Source of the DNA: Novosphingobium sp. SCN 66-18
GTDB lineage: Bacteria; Pseudomonadota; Alphaproteobacteria; Sphingomonadales; Sphingomonadaceae
NCBI GenBank assembly: GCA_001725355.1
Contig: MEGD01000007.1
Coordinates: 62,001-126,000, forward strand
Direction: 5' to 3'
DNA length: 64,000 nucleotides
Numbering within the stretch: position 1 is the first letter of the stretch; each line of letters opens with the position of its first letter. Shown one piece after another: positions 1 through 8,488 of the stretch. The position numbers were made by a program, and so were the translations under genes. Under the pieces are notes generated by a model. It saw only the letters and a program-made list of their open reading frames with translations. It searched no databases and had not been told where the DNA came from.

Positions 1-508
1 CCTCGCCCCTGGACGTCAGATAATCCATCCATTCGCGCATGACGGCGGGCGTGGCCGTGGCCATGTTGATGGCGACATAGGTGTCGGTGTTGATCTGCTC
101 GGCAAAGTCGAAGAACTCGTGGGTGCCAAAGGCGTTGGTTTCCAATCCGCCCCACCAGTCATTCTTGCGCACCGGACGCTTGGCCGAAGGGCCGATGCCG
201 TCGCGCCAGTTATAGATGTCGGCAAAGCACCCGCCCGGCCAGCGCACCACCGGCACCTTGATGGCTTTGAGCGCCTCGACCACGTCGCTGCGCATGCCGC
301 GCGTGTTCGGGATCGCGCTGTCCGGCCCGACCCAGATGCCATCATAAATATCGCGGCCCAGATGTTCGGCAAATTGCCCCTGAATATGGCGCGCAATGAC
401 CGGGCCGGGCTGGTCGGCCCGGATCGCCCCGTTGATGACGTCCTGCGCGGCGGCAGGGGTTGCAAAGGCCACCGCGGCGGTGGCCATCAGCGAGGCGATC
501 CGGCGCAT
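1..508 (-). CDS. GH51 alpha-L-arabinofuranosidase, N-terminal part (cut by window edge)
   Basis: The first 169 codons are present; the gene runs off the left edge. It starts at ATG 508 with GGAAGGA just upstream, and that ribosome site overlaps the stop codon of the GH3 gene, so the two are translated from one mRNA. The N-terminus is a Sec signal peptide ending in PAAAQ near residue 22, so the enzyme is exported. The mature part shows GH51 signatures: FAEHLGRDIYDGIWVG, then RWPGGCFADIYNWRDGIGP, then NDWWGGLETNAFGTHEF. GH51 enzymes release terminal alpha-L-arabinofuranosyl residues from arabinan, arabinoxylan or arabinogalactan. The downstream genes for L-arabinose oxidation support that substrate. 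The catalytic glutamates lie beyond the edge and cannot be checked. Confidence 0.9.
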   Translation of the reverse strand, partial: MRRIASLMATAAVAFATPAAAQDVINGAIRADQPGPVIARHIQGQFAEHLGRDIYDGIWVGPDSAIPNTRGMRSDVVEALKAIKVPVVRWPGGCFADIYNWRDGIGPSAKRPVRKNDWWGGLETNAFGTHEFFDFAEQINTDTYVAINMATATPAVMREWMDYLTSRGE

Positions 509-513
509 CGGCC

Positions 514-2730
514 TTATTCCTTCCAGCTCTTGGCGGGCAGGGTGATGCTCACCTTCTCGCCCAGATGTTCCGCATCCCGGCCCAGCGCAAAGCCATAGGC
601 GCCCTTGGGCGTGACCCACTGCCCATCCTTCCAGTCGGCCAGCAGGCGCGGGTCGATGGTCAGCGTGACGGGCTTGCTCTCGCCTGCCTTGAGCGAGACG
701 CGGGCAAAGCCGACAAGGCGCTGCTTCACTTCGCCATTGCGGATGGCCAGATAAAGCTGCGCCACTTCATCGCCATCGCGGGCGCCGGTGTTCTTGACCG
801 CGAACGTGGCGGTCAGGCCCTTGAGGGCAAGGCCGCCGGTCTGGAACGTGGTGTAGCTCAGGCCGTAGCCGAAGGGGAACAGCGCCTTCTGACCCTTGCG
901 CGCGAACCAGCGATAGCCGACGTCCGAGCCTTCGATGTCATAATCGGCATGAAGCTGATCGCTGCCCGAGGTGGGGTCGCCGGCAAAGTTGGGTTCAACC
1001 CAGTCGCTGCCGTCCAGCTTGGGACGGGGCAACTGGTCGGTGCTGGCCGGGAAGGTGATGGGCAGGCGGCCGCCGGGGTTGGTGTCGCCAAACAGCACGC
1101 TGGCGATAGCCTCGCCGCCGCGCGCGCCCGGATACCATGCCTCGACCACGGCCTTGACCTTGCCCAGCCACGGCATCGCCACCGGCCCGCCATTTTCCAG
1201 CACGACCACGGTGTTCGGATTGGCCGCCGCCACCGCCGCGATCAATTCATCCTGACCGTTCGGCAGATGCAGGTCGGGCACGTCCAGACCTTCGGTGGTA
1301 TATTGCGTGGCAAAGATCACTGCGATTTCGGACTGCCTGGCCTTTTCCACCGCATCGGTGATGTAGCGGCCATCGCGGAAGGTCACCTTAGCCTGAGGGG
1401 CCTGCTCCTTGATCGCCTTCAACGGGCTGGAGCGGTGATAGTTCTGGCCGATGAGGCCCGCCCAGACGCCATCGCCCATGATGGGGATCGTCACGGCCGG
1501 GCCGCCTTCGCCCTGAACCTGCGACGAACCGCCGCCCGACAGCACGCCGCCATCGGCAAAGCCGCCAATCACGGCAATCGACTTGGCGGTCTTCATCAAA
1601 GGCAGCAGCCCGCCTTCATTCTTGAGCAGGACGATGCCCTGCTTGGCGGTGTCCTCGGCCACTTTGGCATTGGCGGCGAAATCGATCTTGCCGCCCTTTT
1701 GCGCGGGGAACTTGTCGATGCCCGCCGCATAAATCGCGGTCAGCACGCGGCGGTTCATGTCATTGAGGCGCGCCGCCCATTTCGGGTCGGCCTTGGCCTT
1801 GGCGGCCAGTTGGTCGGTGAAGAACACGCCCTTGTCGAGCTGTTCGCCCGATTGCTGGTCAAGCCCGTTGATCGCGGCCTCAACGCCCGGCACCGCGCCC
1901 CAGTCGGACATGACAAAGCCCTTCCAGCCCCAGTCCTTCTTGAGCACCTTGTTGAGCAGGAAATCATTCGAACAGGCATTGGCGCCGTTCACGCGGTTAT
2001 AGGCGCACATCACCGAGAGGGGCTGGCCCTGTTCGATGCCGATCTTGAAGGCCAGCAGGTCGGATTCCTTGGCCGCCGCCTCACCGATCTTGATATCGAC
2101 ATATTTGCGGCCGGTTTCCTGACCGTTCAGCGCGAAATGCTTGATCGTGGAGATGATGTGGTTCGACTGGATGCCGCGGATCGCCGCGCCCACCAACATG
2201 CCCGACAGCAGCGGGTCTTCGGACAGATATTCAAACGTGCGGCCATTGCGCGGATCGCGCATCAGATTGACGCCGCCCGCCAGCAGGACGTTGAAGCCCT
2301 TGGCGCGGGCCTCGCCGCCGATCATCGCGCCGCCGCGATAGAGCACATCCGGGTTCCACGTGGCCGCCTGAAGCACGCCGGAGGGAAGGGCGGTGGCCCC
2401 ATCCTTGCGCAGACCCATCACATAGGACACGCCCAGCGAAGCATCCGATTCTTTGAGAGCAGGCACGCCAAGGCGATCAATCCCGGCCACATAGCCAGCC
2501 CCCGGCACCGCATCGGCGGGGATCTTCGTCGTGCCGATGCCCAGATCCATCGGCATGATGCCATGGGTCAGGATGGTCTTTTCTTGCGGAAGCATCGCCT
2601 TGACGGCGGCGGCGGCGCGGGCGTCGGCCTTGGCCACATCCTGCGCATTGGGGGCCTGCGCGGCGGCGGGCTGGGCAGCAAGAGCCAGCGCCACCGCGCT
2701 GATCGAAGTCCAGACCTTGGGGGTGCTCAT
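514..2730 (-). CDS. GH3 family beta-glycosidase, exported
   Basis: 738 residues from ATG 2730, chosen because GAGG lies 9 nt upstream; the ATG at 2739 touches that motif. A signal peptide ends around AQPAAAQA. The (beta/alpha)8 domain carries KHF and NGQETGR substrate-binding motifs and the nucleophile aspartate in MSDWGA (about D276). The alpha/beta sandwich (AVIGGFADGGVLSGGGSS) and a C-terminal FnIII-like domain ending the protein complete the GH3 three-domain layout. GH3 members hydrolyse beta-glucosides, beta-xylosides or related links. Specificity cannot be read from sequence, but the arabinose genes nearby favour a hemicellulose or arabinogalactan side chain. It is followed within 6 nt by the GH51 gene and preceded by a terminator that separates it from the TonB receptor. 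Confidence 0.9.
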   Translation of the reverse strand: MSTPKVWTSISAVALALAAQPAAAQAPNAQDVAKADARAAAAVKAMLPQEKTILTHGIMPMDLGIGTTKIPADAVPGAGYVAGIDRLGVPALKESDASLGVSYVMGLRKDGATALPSGVLQAATWNPDVLYRGGAMIGGEARAKGFNVLLAGGVNLMRDPRNGRTFEYLSEDPLLSGMLVGAAIRGIQSNHIISTIKHFALNGQETGRKYVDIKIGEAAAKESDLLAFKIGIEQGQPLSVMCAYNRVNGANACSNDFLLNKVLKKDWGWKGFVMSDWGAVPGVEAAINGLDQQSGEQLDKGVFFTDQLAAKAKADPKWAARLNDMNRRVLTAIYAAGIDKFPAQKGGKIDFAANAKVAEDTAKQGIVLLKNEGGLLPLMKTAKSIAVIGGFADGGVLSGGGSSQVQGEGGPAVTIPIMGDGVWAGLIGQNYHRSSPLKAIKEQAPQAKVTFRDGRYITDAVEKARQSEIAVIFATQYTTEGLDVPDLHLPNGQDELIAAVAAANPNTVVVLENGGPVAMPWLGKVKAVVEAWYPGARGGEAIASVLFGDTNPGGRLPITFPASTDQLPRPKLDGSDWVEPNFAGDPTSGSDQLHADYDIEGSDVGYRWFARKGQKALFPFGYGLSYTTFQTGGLALKGLTATFAVKNTGARDGDEVAQLYLAIRNGEVKQRLVGFARVSLKAGESKPVTLTIDPRLLADWKDGQWVTPKGAYGFALGRDAEHLGEKVSITLPAKSWKE

Positions 2731-2781
2731 CACTGTCATCCTCGTATGTTCAGATAGGCAATAGTGCGAAGGGGCACACAT

Positions 2782-2815
2782 AAAAAAAGCGGGTGCGGCC
2801 AAAGACCGCACCCGC
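2782..2815 (-). terminator. Rho-independent terminator after the TonB receptor
   Basis: A perfect 10-bp stem (GCGGGTGCGG paired with CCGCACCCGC, 2789-2798 with 2806-2815) has a 7-nt loop. On the minus strand it is followed by seven T at 2788-2782. It lies 28 bp past the receptor stop codon and about 50 bp before the GH3 start. It therefore ends or attenuates the receptor transcript before the glycosidase pair. Confidence 0.88.
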
Positions 2816-2842
2816 CCTCCCTCATGGCTCGTTTGTGTTCAC

Positions 2843-5125
2843 TTAGAACTTCACACCGGCGCGGACGCCATAGGTGCGCGGTTCTTCCATGGTCACGGCG
2901 GGCGTATTGCCGGCCACGGCGTTGGCCACGGTGATCACGTTTTCCAGATTCTTGGCATAGCCCTGAATGTACCAGCGGTCGTGGGGCGCCTTGTAGGTCA
3001 GCGTCACGTCGGTCTTGGTATAGCTGGGCATACGGAACTGATAGAGCATGTTCAGGTCAGAGATGTAATATTCGGACGAGAGCTGGGTGCGTGCTCCGGC
3101 TTCAACATGGCCGCCATTGGCCAGGTCAAAGTTGCGGGTATAGCCAAAGGTCGCGGTCCACTTGGGCGCGTGATCCAGTTGCTTGCCGCTGAAATTCACC
3201 GTCTGGCCCGAGGAGTTGGTGGGCGAGAAGCTCGAGAAGCGAGCGTTGGTGTAGTTCAGCGCAATGTTGAACGTGTCATCCGAAGTCGGCTTCAGGATGG
3301 TTTCGGTTTCCACGCCGTCGATCTTGGCCGTGCCCGCGTTCTGGATCAGCGTCTGCAACACCTTGGCGCCGGTGGTGGCGTCGGTCAGCGTGGCAGCCTG
3401 CGAAAGCTGGAGGTTGCTGTAATCATAGTGGAAGGCCGAAGCGTTGAAACGCACCTTGCCGTCAGCGAACTTGAACTTCACGCCGCCTTCATAGGCGGTG
3501 AGCTGTTCGGGGTGATAGTAGAGCTGACCGGCGCTGAGCGCGCAGCCCAGACCCGAACCGCTGACGCAGCCGTCGTTGAAGCCGCCCGCCTTATAGCCGG
3601 TCGAGACGTTGAAATAGGCAAGGCCCAGGCCCGGCACGTCATAGTCGACGCCGACCTTCCACGTCACCTTTTCGAACGTGGCCGAGGCGATGTTCAGGTT
3701 GAGCGTGCAGGTGGTGCCCACGCACTGCGAACCGAATGCCGAGGGGACCGAGGCCTGATTGGGGAAATACAGCACCGTGGCGCCGTTGCGCGACTTGAAG
3801 TCGTTGGTGTAGCGCACGCCGCCCGTGATGTGCAGGCCGGGCTGAACGTCATAGGTGATTTGGGCAAAGCCAGCCTTCGAGCGCGACACGGTCGGGCCCT
3901 GCGGGAAGGCGTAACCCGAAGCGCCGCTGTAGACCATCGAGGAGAGCGGGTTGCCCAGCGTATAGTTCAGATACGACTTTTCCTCGAAGAAATAGCCGCC
4001 TGCCTGACCATGCAGCTTGTTGCCCTTGCCGAAGGCCAGACGCAGTTCCTGCGAATTCTGGTGATAGCGGCCCCAGAAAGTCGCCGGGTTTTCCAGCACG
4101 CCAAGGAACAGCAGGTCCTGTGTGAAGTCCTGCTTAGATTCGCGATACGAACCCAGATAGGTCAGATCGATCGTGTCGGTCAGGTTGTAGGTGAACTCAC
4201 CCATCACACCCTTGGTCGTGTTCCACTTATAGCTGGAATACTGCTGACCATAGCCCAGACCGCGATAGGCGTTCGCGCTCTTGCCCGAGATGAAGGTCGG
4301 GTTCACGCCCACGGTGCCGGTGTTGGTGTAGAAGTTGCTGAGCGGCACAACGTTGGTCATCGAACCGCGCTGGCTCGAATAATCGCCGCGCACGACGAAC
4401 TTCAGGCGGCCGATGTCGCCGCCGAACGACAGGCGGGTCGAGAAGATCTTGCGATAGGGGTTGAGCGGATAGGCCGGGTTGGTGGCCGTTTCCAGAACGT
4501 TGCCGTCCTGACGGTCAAAGTTGGCGGCCAGACGGATGCCCAGCGAATTGCCGATCGGCGCGTTGATCATGCCGGTGTAGTTCTGGCTGTTCAGATTGCC
4601 GACCTTGGCGTCGAACGAACCTTCCCACTTGGCCTTGGGGCGGGCCGACTGAACGTTGACGACGCCTGCGGTGGTGTTGCGGCCATAGAGCGTGCCCTGG
4701 GGGCCGCGCAGCACTTCAACCTGCGCCACGTCGAAGAAGGCGCCCTTCTGGTCCTGCGGGCGGGCGATATAGATGCCGTCGAGCAGGAAGGCGGCCGAGG
4801 GGTCGCCCTTTTCGGTGCCGTCGGTGCTGGTCACGCCGCGGATGGCGATGCGTACGCCGTCGCCGCTTTCGGTGATGGCAAGGTTGGGGGCAACCTGGGC
4901 CAGCGAGCGCGGATCGGTGATGCCGGCGCTGCGCAGGCTGTCGCCGGTCACGGCGGTCATGGCGACCGGGGTCTTGGACAGCAGGGTGCTCTGGCGGGTC
5001 GCGGTCACCACGATGTCGCCCGAATTGGCGGCGGGTGCCGGAGCGTCGGCGCTCTGGGCAAAGGCGGGGGTCGCGACGGACAGGGCAAGGGCAACGGCAG
5101 CGCCGCCCAGCAGATGCGTCTTCAT
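2843..5125 (-). CDS. TonB-dependent outer-membrane receptor, carbohydrate locus
   Basis: 760 residues from ATG 5125, preceded by AGAGGAATTTC. A signal peptide (cleavage near TPAFAQ) leads into a TonB-box-like stretch GDIVVTATR. The plug domain follows, with VEVLRGPQGTLYGRNTTAG, then a beta-barrel that ends in a terminal phenylalanine (GVRAGVKF), as is usual for BAM substrates. Four cysteines in two close pairs (SQCVGTTC; GCVSGSGLGC) may form loop disulfides. Placed between glycosidase genes and sharing a divergent promoter region with GH42, it most likely imports oligosaccharides released at the cell surface. This role is inferred from context, as the sequence family alone does not give the ligand. 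A terminator lies immediately downstream. Confidence 0.93.
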   Translation of the reverse strand: MKTHLLGGAAVALALSVATPAFAQSADAPAPAANSGDIVVTATRQSTLLSKTPVAMTAVTGDSLRSAGITDPRSLAQVAPNLAITESGDGVRIAIRGVTSTDGTEKGDPSAAFLLDGIYIARPQDQKGAFFDVAQVEVLRGPQGTLYGRNTTAGVVNVQSARPKAKWEGSFDAKVGNLNSQNYTGMINAPIGNSLGIRLAANFDRQDGNVLETATNPAYPLNPYRKIFSTRLSFGGDIGRLKFVVRGDYSSQRGSMTNVVPLSNFYTNTGTVGVNPTFISGKSANAYRGLGYGQQYSSYKWNTTKGVMGEFTYNLTDTIDLTYLGSYRESKQDFTQDLLFLGVLENPATFWGRYHQNSQELRLAFGKGNKLHGQAGGYFFEEKSYLNYTLGNPLSSMVYSGASGYAFPQGPTVSRSKAGFAQITYDVQPGLHITGGVRYTNDFKSRNGATVLYFPNQASVPSAFGSQCVGTTCTLNLNIASATFEKVTWKVGVDYDVPGLGLAYFNVSTGYKAGGFNDGCVSGSGLGCALSAGQLYYHPEQLTAYEGGVKFKFADGKVRFNASAFHYDYSNLQLSQAATLTDATTGAKVLQTLIQNAGTAKIDGVETETILKPTSDDTFNIALNYTNARFSSFSPTNSSGQTVNFSGKQLDHAPKWTATFGYTRNFDLANGGHVEAGARTQLSSEYYISDLNMLYQFRMPSYTKTDVTLTYKAPHDRWYIQGYAKNLENVITVANAVAGNTPAVTMEEPRTYGVRAGVKF

Positions 5126-5446
5126 GAAATTCCTCTCTATCAAACCGGCTAAAGATTTGGGGGCAGCGCGCTTTGGGCTGCTCGGTCTTCGGCTGGCGCG
5201 GAGTTGGCGGGGCCTGTCAGCGCTGTCAAGGCGGCTTGGTAAAAGTCCTACCAATTGATGGGTGATTCTTGCGTATTTACTTCTCGTTGTTGCGAAAATG
5301 GCACAGGCAATCCTGTCATTCCGTTCGGAAATGGCAGATTTTGGCCATTCTTTGATCTGGCGCAAACATCCCATATCGGCGCTGGTCAAGGCGGCGATGG
5401 GGCGCTAGGCTTGTATTAGTTTATCAAAATATCTGGGGAAGCTGAG
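5126..5446. promoter_or_regulatory. Divergent regulatory region between TonB receptor and GH42 gene
   Basis: These 321 bp separate two divergent genes and hold no credible reading frame. It contains the dyad listed separately at 5236-5254, AT-richer stretches around 5260-5300 and 5410-5435 that could carry the two promoters, and an imperfect TTG...CAA dyad near 5411-5427. No clear -35/-10 pair was fixed. Confidence 0.5.
5236..5254. promoter_or_regulatory. Candidate operator, TTGGTA-N7-TACCAA
   Basis: A perfect 6-bp inverted repeat lies about 110 bp upstream of the TonB receptor start and 190 bp upstream of the GH42 gene. GntR/FadR-type regulators bind short T-x-G-T...A-C-x-A dyads, and a GntR/FCD gene lies 2.4 kb away. 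Its core on the minus strand (TGGTAGGACTT) resembles the site at 11484-11494 upstream of the mutarotase. Binding is inference. Confidence 0.4.
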
Positions 5447-7576
5447 ATGGCGCCGCTCAAGAAATCCGCTCTGGCATCACTGTGTTTCGGTGCGATTTCA
5501 ATGATATTGCCGGGAAATGCATGGGCCCAGGCGGCGGCCAAACCCAAGGACCGCGCGACCTTGCCGCAAAGCGTGCTGTTCGGCGCGGCCTATTACGACG
5601 AATATGCTCCGACCGACCGGCTGGACGAGGATGTCGCGCTGATGAAGGCGGCGCATATCAGCGTGGTGCGCATCGCCGAATCGACATGGGGCACGATGGA
5701 AACCGCGCCCGGCGTGTTTGATTTCCACCATATCGACCGCACTCTGGCCGCGATGCAGAAGGCCGGGATCAAGGTTATCATCGGCACGCCGACCTATGCC
5801 GTGCCGACATGGCTGGCGCGCCAGCATCCCGATGTGCTGGCCATCACGCCGCAGGGGCCCTACACCTATGGCCGCCGTCAGAATATGGACATCACCAGCC
5901 CGGAGTTCCGAAAGGCGGCCGAGCGCGCGATTGTCGCCCTGATCGACCATGTGAAGGACAATCCGGCGGTCATCGGCTATCAGCTCGACAATGAAACCAA
6001 GGCCTATGGCACCAGCGGCCCCAATGTTCAGGCCGCTTTCGTCGAGCATATGAAGCAGAAGTTTGGCGGCGATCTGGATGCACTGAACAAGGCTTACGGC
6101 CTTAACTACTGGTCCAACCGCATCAACCGCTGGGAGGATTTCCCTTCCGTCAACGGCTCGATCAACGCCAGCCTGAGTGCCGCCTTTGCCGAGTTTCAAC
6201 GCGGGCTGGTCACCGAATATCTGGGCTGGCAGGCGGGGCTTGTCCGCGCCCATGCCCGCAAGGACCAGTTCCTGACCCAGAATTTCGACTTTGAATGGCG
6301 CGGCTATTCCTATGGCGTCCAGCCCGATGTGAACCACTGGCAGGCCGCGCGCAGCCTCGATGTGGCGGGCGTGGACATCTATCACCCCGGACAGGACAAG
6401 CTGACCGGCACGGAAATCGCGCTGGGCGGCGATCTGGCGCGCTCGATCAAGAATGGGCAGAATTACCTCGTGCTGGAAACCACCGCGCAAGGCTTCCCCG
6501 AATGGACGCCCTATCCGGGGCAATTGCGTTTGCAGGCTTTCAGCCACCTGGCCTCGGGCGCCAATATGCTGGAATATTGGCATTGGGGCACCACGGCCAA
6601 TGCGATCGAAACCTATTGGCGTGGGCTGTTGTCTCAGGATTTCAAGCCCAACGCCACCTATCGCGAGGCCGCCACGATCGGCGCGGATCTGGCGCGGCTC
6701 GGGCCGAAACTGGTCAACATGACCAAGACGAACAAGGTGGCGATCTATGTCAGCAACCGTGCCCTGACCGGCTTTGACAGTTTCAAGCCGCAGGGCGAGG
6801 GCCGCGCCATCGGCTATAATGACGTGCTGCGCGGCTATTACGATGCGCTCTATCGCATGAATGTCGAGGTGGACTTCATCACGCCTGATTCCACCACGCC
6901 GCTGTCTAATTACAAATTCGTCGTGGTTCCCGCGCTTTATGCCGCCAGCGATGCCGAGATCGATAGGCTCAACGATTACGCCAAGGCGGGCGGGCATCTG
7001 CTCTATACGTTCAAGAGCGGTTTTTCCGACGAGAACGTCAAGGTCCGCTATGCCGATCAGCCGGGCCGCATCGCGCAGGCCGCCGGCATCCGCTATCAGC
7101 AATTTGCTGCACCCGTCGGCGTTTCCCTCGATGGCGACCCGTTCCATGTGGGCGATGCGGCCAACAAGGTGCGTTGGTGGATGGAATTTGTCGAACCAAC
7201 CACAGCCAAGGTTGTGGCCCGTTACAAACATCCTTCATGGCCCTCCTATGCCGCGATCACGCGCAATGCATGGGGCAAAGGGCAGGTGACCTATGTCGGC
7301 TTTATGCCGGGCGATGAAACCATTGCCGCGCTGCTCAAGGATGAGGTGGCGCAGGCTGGGGTCGGGGCCGAGCAGGTGCAGTTCCCGCTGATCCTGCGTC
7401 AGGGCGTGCTGAGCAATGGCCACAAGGTGCGTTATGTGTTGAACTATTCGCCCACCCCGACAACCTATGCTATCCCGGCCGCATCCGCCGAGTTGCTGAG
7501 CCAGCGCAAATATGGCGCGGGGCAAAAGCTGGAACTTGGCGCATGGGGCGTGGGGATTCTGGAAGAGGATCGCTGA
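5447..7576 (+). CDS. GH42 beta-galactosidase / alpha-L-arabinopyranosidase, exported
   Basis: 709 residues with a signal peptide (cleavage near NAWAQA). The catalytic TIM barrel starts at LFGAAYYDEY and shows GH42 landmarks: FDFHHIDRTLAAM, the acid/base glutamate in QLDNET (E183) and the nucleophile in LVLETTAQGF (E344). A trimerisation-type Rossmann domain (residues about 430-610) and a small C-terminal beta domain follow. GH42 enzymes cleave terminal beta-galactose from galactans and some cleave alpha-L-arabinopyranosides. Either fits an arabinogalactan locus. An export signal is notable because many GH42 enzymes are cytoplasmic. The gene is divergent from the TonB receptor and is followed 42 bp later by the GntR regulator. 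Confidence 0.9.
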   Translation: MAPLKKSALASLCFGAISMILPGNAWAQAAAKPKDRATLPQSVLFGAAYYDEYAPTDRLDEDVALMKAAHISVVRIAESTWGTMETAPGVFDFHHIDRTLAAMQKAGIKVIIGTPTYAVPTWLARQHPDVLAITPQGPYTYGRRQNMDITSPEFRKAAERAIVALIDHVKDNPAVIGYQLDNETKAYGTSGPNVQAAFVEHMKQKFGGDLDALNKAYGLNYWSNRINRWEDFPSVNGSINASLSAAFAEFQRGLVTEYLGWQAGLVRAHARKDQFLTQNFDFEWRGYSYGVQPDVNHWQAARSLDVAGVDIYHPGQDKLTGTEIALGGDLARSIKNGQNYLVLETTAQGFPEWTPYPGQLRLQAFSHLASGANMLEYWHWGTTANAIETYWRGLLSQDFKPNATYREAATIGADLARLGPKLVNMTKTNKVAIYVSNRALTGFDSFKPQGEGRAIGYNDVLRGYYDALYRMNVEVDFITPDSTTPLSNYKFVVVPALYAASDAEIDRLNDYAKAGGHLLYTFKSGFSDENVKVRYADQPGRIAQAAGIRYQQFAAPVGVSLDGDPFHVGDAANKVRWWMEFVEPTTAKVVARYKHPSWPSYAAITRNAWGKGQVTYVGFMPGDETIAALLKDEVAQAGVGAEQVQFPLILRQGVLSNGHKVRYVLNYSPTPTTYAIPAASAELLSQRKYGAGQKLELGAWGVGILEEDR

Positions 7577-7598
7577 AACAGTGAACGGGGCGAAGGTT

Positions 7599-7622
7599 AT
7601 GAATCTGGGGGCAGTAATTTGA
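7599..7622 (+). other. Possible 7-codon leader frame overlapping the regulator start
   Basis: GAAGG followed 2 bases later by ATG 7599 opens a frame of seven codons whose TGA stop overlaps the TTG start of the GntR gene. The arrangement would couple translation of the two. Nothing shows that it is translated. Confidence 0.25.
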
Positions 7623-8389
7623 CCGAGCCGGAAGAAGGCGCCGAGAAAAAGGCCAAGCGCGGCACGGGGCGCCGGTTGCAGGGAGCCATCGCGCATCGGC
7701 TGGGCACGGATATCGTTTCGGGCGTCTATGCCCCCGGCACGGTGCTCTCCAGCGAGGTCGAATTTGCCGAGGCGCTGGACGTCTCGCGCGGGGCGCTGCG
7801 CGAGGCGATGCAGGTGCTGACGGCCAAGGGGCTGGTGGAAAGCCGCCCCAAGGCGGGGACGCGGGTGCTGCCCCGCACGCGCTGGAATTTGCTCGATCCC
7901 GATGTGCTGGGCTGGGCCTTTTCGGGCGAGCCGGACCCGGCGCTGGTGCGCGGCATCTTTGAACTGCGCGCGGTGGTCGAACCGGCGGCGGCGCGTTTCG
8001 CCGCGCAAAGGCGCGACCGTGAGGATCTGCGCGCGATGAAGGATGCGCTGGCCGCGATGCGCCGCCACACGCTGGCCACCGATGCGGGCAAGGCGGGCGA
8101 CCGCGATTTTCACGATGCGATCCTGCGCGCCACGCGCAATCCCGCGCTGGTTGTTCTGTCGGCCAGCATCGGTGCGGCGGTGCATTGGACGACGCAGTAC
8201 AAGCAGCGCTCGCGCGCCCTGCCGCGCAACCCGATCCCCGATCACGCCAAGGTCTATGAGGCGATTGCCGCAGGCGATGGCGATGCCGCCGCCGAGGCGA
8301 TGCGCGTGCTGGTCGACCTGGCGATGAAGGACACCGCCGAGGAAATGGGGCTCAGCGCGCTGCCCCAGCCGGGGATGGACCCGGCATAA
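7619..8389 (+). CDS. GntR-family (FadR/FCD) transcriptional regulator
   Basis: 256 residues. The only in-frame start upstream of the DNA-binding domain is TTG 7619, because the nearby ATG and GTG codons read into a stop. The winged helix-turn-helix covers residues about 20-85 (LSSEVEFAEALDVSRGALREAM; VESRPKAGTRV). The all-helical FCD effector domain follows, with the DFH...I pattern and C-terminal histidines of the metal/ligand pocket. FCD regulators sense sugar acids or other carboxylates and usually repress their own locus. Position inside the arabinose cluster suggests L-arabonate or a downstream keto acid as effector. The gene ends at a strong hairpin shared with the convergent dehydratase gene. 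Confidence 0.9.
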   Translation: MTEPEEGAEKKAKRGTGRRLQGAIAHRLGTDIVSGVYAPGTVLSSEVEFAEALDVSRGALREAMQVLTAKGLVESRPKAGTRVLPRTRWNLLDPDVLGWAFSGEPDPALVRGIFELRAVVEPAAARFAAQRRDREDLRAMKDALAAMRRHTLATDAGKAGDRDFHDAILRATRNPALVVLSASIGAAVHWTTQYKQRSRALPRNPIPDHAKVYEAIAAGDGDAAAEAMRVLVDLAMKDTAEEMGLSALPQPGMDPA

Positions 8390-8424
8390 GGAAAGGCCGG
8401 GTTGCGATGCCGCCCGGCCTTTCC
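8390..8424. terminator. Hairpin between convergent regulator and dehydratase genes
   Basis: A perfect 12-bp stem (GGAAAGGCCGGG with CCCGGCCTTTCC) and 11-nt loop start at the last base of the regulator stop codon region. The U-tract is short (CTTTCC), so it is a weaker intrinsic terminator, or a bidirectional 3'-end stabiliser for the two convergent genes. Confidence 0.6.
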
Positions 8425-8488
8425 TGCCATTACCGCACCGCCGAGCGTTGAGGCCGAGCAGTGCGGTTCTTGATCAGTGATTGTCGCG

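Noticed and set aside
460-5152. Long plus-strand open frames opposite the GH3 and TonB receptor genes
   Set aside because: The minus-strand products show signal peptides and family motifs throughout. The plus-strand translations are histidine/arginine/glycine-rich shadows.
5411-5427. TTG...CAA dyad as a second operator or Fnr box before the GH42 gene
   Set aside because: The half-sites TTGTAT and ATCAA do not match each other or TTGAT-N4-ATCAA.
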